From assembly GCA_964644845.1 (NCBI GenBank), contig CAZXXS010000116.1:4712-68711 (forward strand): a stretch of 64,000 bases of DNA, read 5' to 3'. The notes beneath the pieces are model-generated. The model was not told where the DNA came from, ran no database searches, and worked only from the letters and a program-made list of their open reading frames with translations. Made by a program: the position numbers and the translations under genes. Positions 62,167 to 64,000 of this stretch are shown here, piece after piece. How positions within the stretch are numbered: the first letter of the stretch is position 1; every line of letters starts with the position of its first letter. The stretch comes from Geothermovivens sp964644845. GTDB lineage: Bacteria > Zhuqueibacterota > Zhuqueibacteria > Oleimicrobiales > Geothermoviventaceae.

Positions 62167-63417
62167 ATGGGTTCGGAAACGTTCTTTGCGATTCTGGCAA
62201 TCGTCGCGGCGCTCTACATGGCGTGGAACATCGGTGCCAACGACGTGGCCAACTCCATGGCCACCTCTGTGGGTGCCAAAGCAATTACCCTTCGGCAGGC
62301 TGTTGTGATTGCGGCGGTCCTTGAGTTTTCAGGGGCCTTTTTTGTGGGAAACCACGTCACCAAAACGGTGGCTGTGGGTCTGATTCACCTGGACAGGGTT
62401 CCCGATGCTCAGTCGCTGATGCTGGGGGCTCTGGCAGCGGTGCTGGCGGCGGCTTTGTGGATCACGGTTGCCACCTGGAAGGAATTGCCGATCAGCACAA
62501 CGCACTCGATTGTGGGGGCGATGGTTGGATTCGGGATCATCGTGGGAGGCATCCGCGGTGTGGTCTGGACAACCGTTGGCAAGGTAGTGCTAAGCTGGAT
62601 CGTTTCGCCGCTGTTTGGTGCGCTTGCGGCCTACCTGGTTTTTCGGCTGATCACCCGGTTGATCTTCGCAAGGGTAGATCCACTGCGGGCTGCGCAAAAA
62701 CTGGCGCCGTTTTTCATCGGGTTCACTGTCTTCATCATTGTAACCTCGTTGCTGGCCAAGACGCCATTGGGCCGACTGGTTGGGCGTCAGCTTGGGATTG
62801 AACTGACGCTGGGGCATGCGATCTTGCTTGGCGTCCTGGCCGGCGTGGTGGTTGCTTTCCTCGCCGGCCTTTTTGTTCTTCAGCGCTTGCGGCGAGGGCG
62901 ACAGCCCTACGCAGACGTTGAAGCGCTCTTTCGTAATCTGCAAATCATGACCGCTTGCTACGTGGCTTTTGCGCACGGAGCTAACGACGTTGCGAATGCA
63001 GTCGGACCCGTCGCAACCGTGTGGACTCTGTTTAGAGGGGGCGAGATCGGGCAGATGGTCGAAGTGCCGGGGCTCCTGCTGGCGATCGGCGGAATCGGGA
63101 TAAGCCTCGGTGTGGCCACGTGGGGCTACAAGGTAATTGGCACGGTGGGTAGCAAGATCACAGAGCTCACAAATACGCGAGGGTTCTCGGTCGAGATCAG
63201 TGCTGCGACAACGGTGCTGATCGCGTCAAAGCTTGGCATGCCGATTAGTACAACGCACACCGTGGTTGGTGCCGTCATCGGTGTTGGCATGGCGCGTGGC
63301 ATCGCCGCGTTGAATCTGTCGGTGCTCTGGAACATCGTGGTTTCGTGGCTACTCACGGTGCCCGTCGCCGGACTCTCGTGCATGCTGCTCTACGGGCTCC
63401 TGAAGTTAATCTTTTGA
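62167..63417 (+). CDS. pit: Inorganic phosphate transporter, Pit family
   Basis: 416-aa membrane carrier of the PiT family (Pi symport with H+ or Na+). The duplicated signature is clear: NIGANDVANSMATSVG in the N-terminal half and AHGANDVANAVGPVA in the C-terminal half, plus ELPISTTHSIVGA and LGMPISTTHTVVGA repeats. About ten transmembrane helices flank a hydrophilic loop near residues 255-275. ATG 62167 is taken, with GAGGA upstream; the frame extends 27 codons further. It pairs with the DUF47 gene. Confidence 0.94.
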   Translation: MGSETFFAILAIVAALYMAWNIGANDVANSMATSVGAKAITLRQAVVIAAVLEFSGAFFVGNHVTKTVAVGLIHLDRVPDAQSLMLGALAAVLAAALWITVATWKELPISTTHSIVGAMVGFGIIVGGIRGVVWTTVGKVVLSWIVSPLFGALAAYLVFRLITRLIFARVDPLRAAQKLAPFFIGFTVFIIVTSLLAKTPLGRLVGRQLGIELTLGHAILLGVLAGVVVAFLAGLFVLQRLRRGRQPYADVEALFRNLQIMTACYVAFAHGANDVANAVGPVATVWTLFRGGEIGQMVEVPGLLLAIGGIGISLGVATWGYKVIGTVGSKITELTNTRGFSVEISAATTVLIASKLGMPISTTHTVVGAVIGVGMARGIAALNLSVLWNIVVSWLLTVPVAGLSCMLLYGLLKLIF

Positions 63418-63804
63418 ATTGTGAGCCAGTCTCGCGAAGTTCCGTTGATCGGTCTGCTTCTTTGATGCATCCGGGGAGGGGGGCGGTGGCGCGCGTCAGG
63501 ATGGAACAGGTGTGCAACGCGGTGAGGATTCCTTAGCCGCTTCAGTCTGTTACCGCGCACTCGCACCAGCTCGGCTTGTTCGCCAGAGAAGGTCGCGTGG
63601 CTCGGCGGTGTGCCCCCTTGCGCGTCGGCACCTTGCTGGACTCGGCTGTGCGTTTCCAGGCCCCTCTGGTCGTCAGGGATGGGCCGGCGAGGGTTTCTAC
63701 GCAGTGGGGTGCGGCTCTCAGTGAAAGACGGACGATTGGGCCTCGGCCCCGGTGGTGCCACCTTTTCGGCGACGTGTGTCTTTGCCGGGGCGATTTGGAC
63801 ATCG
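63418..63804. other. 387-bp convergent intergenic stretch
   Basis: Lies between pit (plus) and the rRNA methyltransferase (minus). Open frames overlap each other on both strands without family resemblance, and I see no clear hairpin-plus-T-run terminator for either gene. Confidence 0.4.
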
Positions 63805-64000
63805 CTACTTCTTGACTAGGAGAGCAACTGCCTCGATGTGCGGCGTTTGCGGAAACATGTCCACAGGCCGTACCTTGACGGCCCGGTAGCGCGGAGCCAG
63901 CATGGCCAGATCCCGCGCCTGGGTGGTTGGGTTGCAGGAAACGTAAACGATTCTTTCGGCCCCGAGCGAAGCGAGTTTCGGGAGTACTTTCGGGTGGACA
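63805..64000 (-). CDS. 23S rRNA (uracil-5-)-methyltransferase C-terminus, RlmD/TrmA family, truncated by window edge
   Basis: Only the last 65 codons lie in the window, read on the minus strand and ending at TAG 63805-63807. The fragment contains VHPKVLPKLASLGAERIVYV, then SCNPTTQARDLAML with the catalytic Cys of the family, and ends VDMFPQTPHIEAVALLVKK, the hallmark C-terminus of RumA/RlmD/TrmA-type SAM-dependent uracil-5 methyltransferases. Which uridine, in rRNA or tRNA, cannot be told from this part. Confidence 0.9.
   Translation of the reverse strand, partial: VHPKVLPKLASLGAERIVYVSCNPTTQARDLAMLAPRYRAVKVRPVDMFPQTPHIEAVALLVKK

Noticed and set aside
1..64000. tRNA genes, CRISPR arrays, transposases or prophage genes
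   Set aside because: I looked for T-loop signatures, regularly spaced repeats, and DDE or integrase proteins and found none that hold up.

Overview
The window is a gene-dense bacterial chromosome segment of fairly high G+C with about 56 protein genes. I see no tRNA or rRNA genes, no CRISPR array and no insertion sequence. Most genes are housekeeping. The best guess for the host is a Gram-negative, probably thermophilic member of the Fibrobacterota-Chlorobiota-Bacteroidota (FCB) superphylum or an allied candidate phylum such as KSB1 or Calditrichota. The reasons are an outer-membrane apparatus (LptD, TonB with ExbB and two ExbD), a secreted subtilase ending in the FlgD-like beta-sandwich tail typical of FCB exported proteins, and promoters whose -10 element resembles the Bacteroidota form TAnnTTTG. 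A GH57 glucanotransferase, a pyruvoyl arginine decarboxylase and a deoxyhypusine-synthase-like polyamine enzyme fit a warm habitat. The lineage call is inference.

Layout. 1-6.1 kb: the 3' part of a GH57 4-alpha-glucanotransferase, a C-terminal processing protease, then an exbB-exbD-exbD-tonB operon with its own promoter and terminator. 6.2-10.1 kb: a putative lipoprotein, an ECF sigma factor, and DsbD. 10.6-17.1 kb: a diacylglycerol-kinase-like protein, a WbqC-like protein, an M20 peptidase, MTA phosphorylase, an O6-alkylguanine repair protein, a Nudix hydrolase and a HAD protein. 17.1-20.3 kb: a promoter with a long foldable leader, an uncharacterised acidic protein, a YjbQ-family protein and type I-alpha glutamine synthetase. 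20.5-25.4 kb: a membrane-anchored hydrolase, RarA and LptD. 25.4-27.5 kb: on the minus strand, a zinc-ribbon protein and ssb, the latter preceded by a consensus promoter and an intrinsic terminator; then a small DUF5679 zinc-ribbon gene on the plus strand. 27.7-32.3 kb: a giant Lhr helicase. 32.6-42.4 kb: an EIIA / P-II-like / zinc-ribbon cluster, hisS, an rRNA/tRNA methyltransferase, a CPBP protease, a SpoIID-like protein, nadB, two membrane proteins and a P1 peptidase.

42.5-52.7 kb is almost all on the minus strand. It holds rplM-rpsI, rpsB-tsf-pyrH-frr, and a set combining pyrimidine synthesis (pyrR-pyrB-pyrC) with arginine-derived polyamine synthesis (arginine decarboxylase, deoxyhypusine-synthase-like enzyme, agmatinase). 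53-64 kb returns to the plus strand: two coupled cation/proton antiporters, a transglutaminase-like protein, a lipoprotein prolyl isomerase coupled to the secreted subtilase, a patatin, and a DUF47-Pit phosphate transport pair. The window ends in the C-terminus of an rRNA uracil methyltransferase on the minus strand.

The less ordinary content is mainly in non-coding DNA: a recurring promoter form (nine examples plus one perfect sigma-70 promoter), a possible attenuated ssb leader or 140-nt RNA, a leader at 17.1-17.4 kb whose long-range stem ends next to a ribosome binding site, and paired hairpins near 18.1 and 26.6 kb. I found no clearly new multi-gene defence or metabolic system. The best gene-level leads are the pyrimidine-polyamine linkage, the EIIA/P-II-like/zinc-ribbon cluster and a membrane protein with two cysteine clusters.
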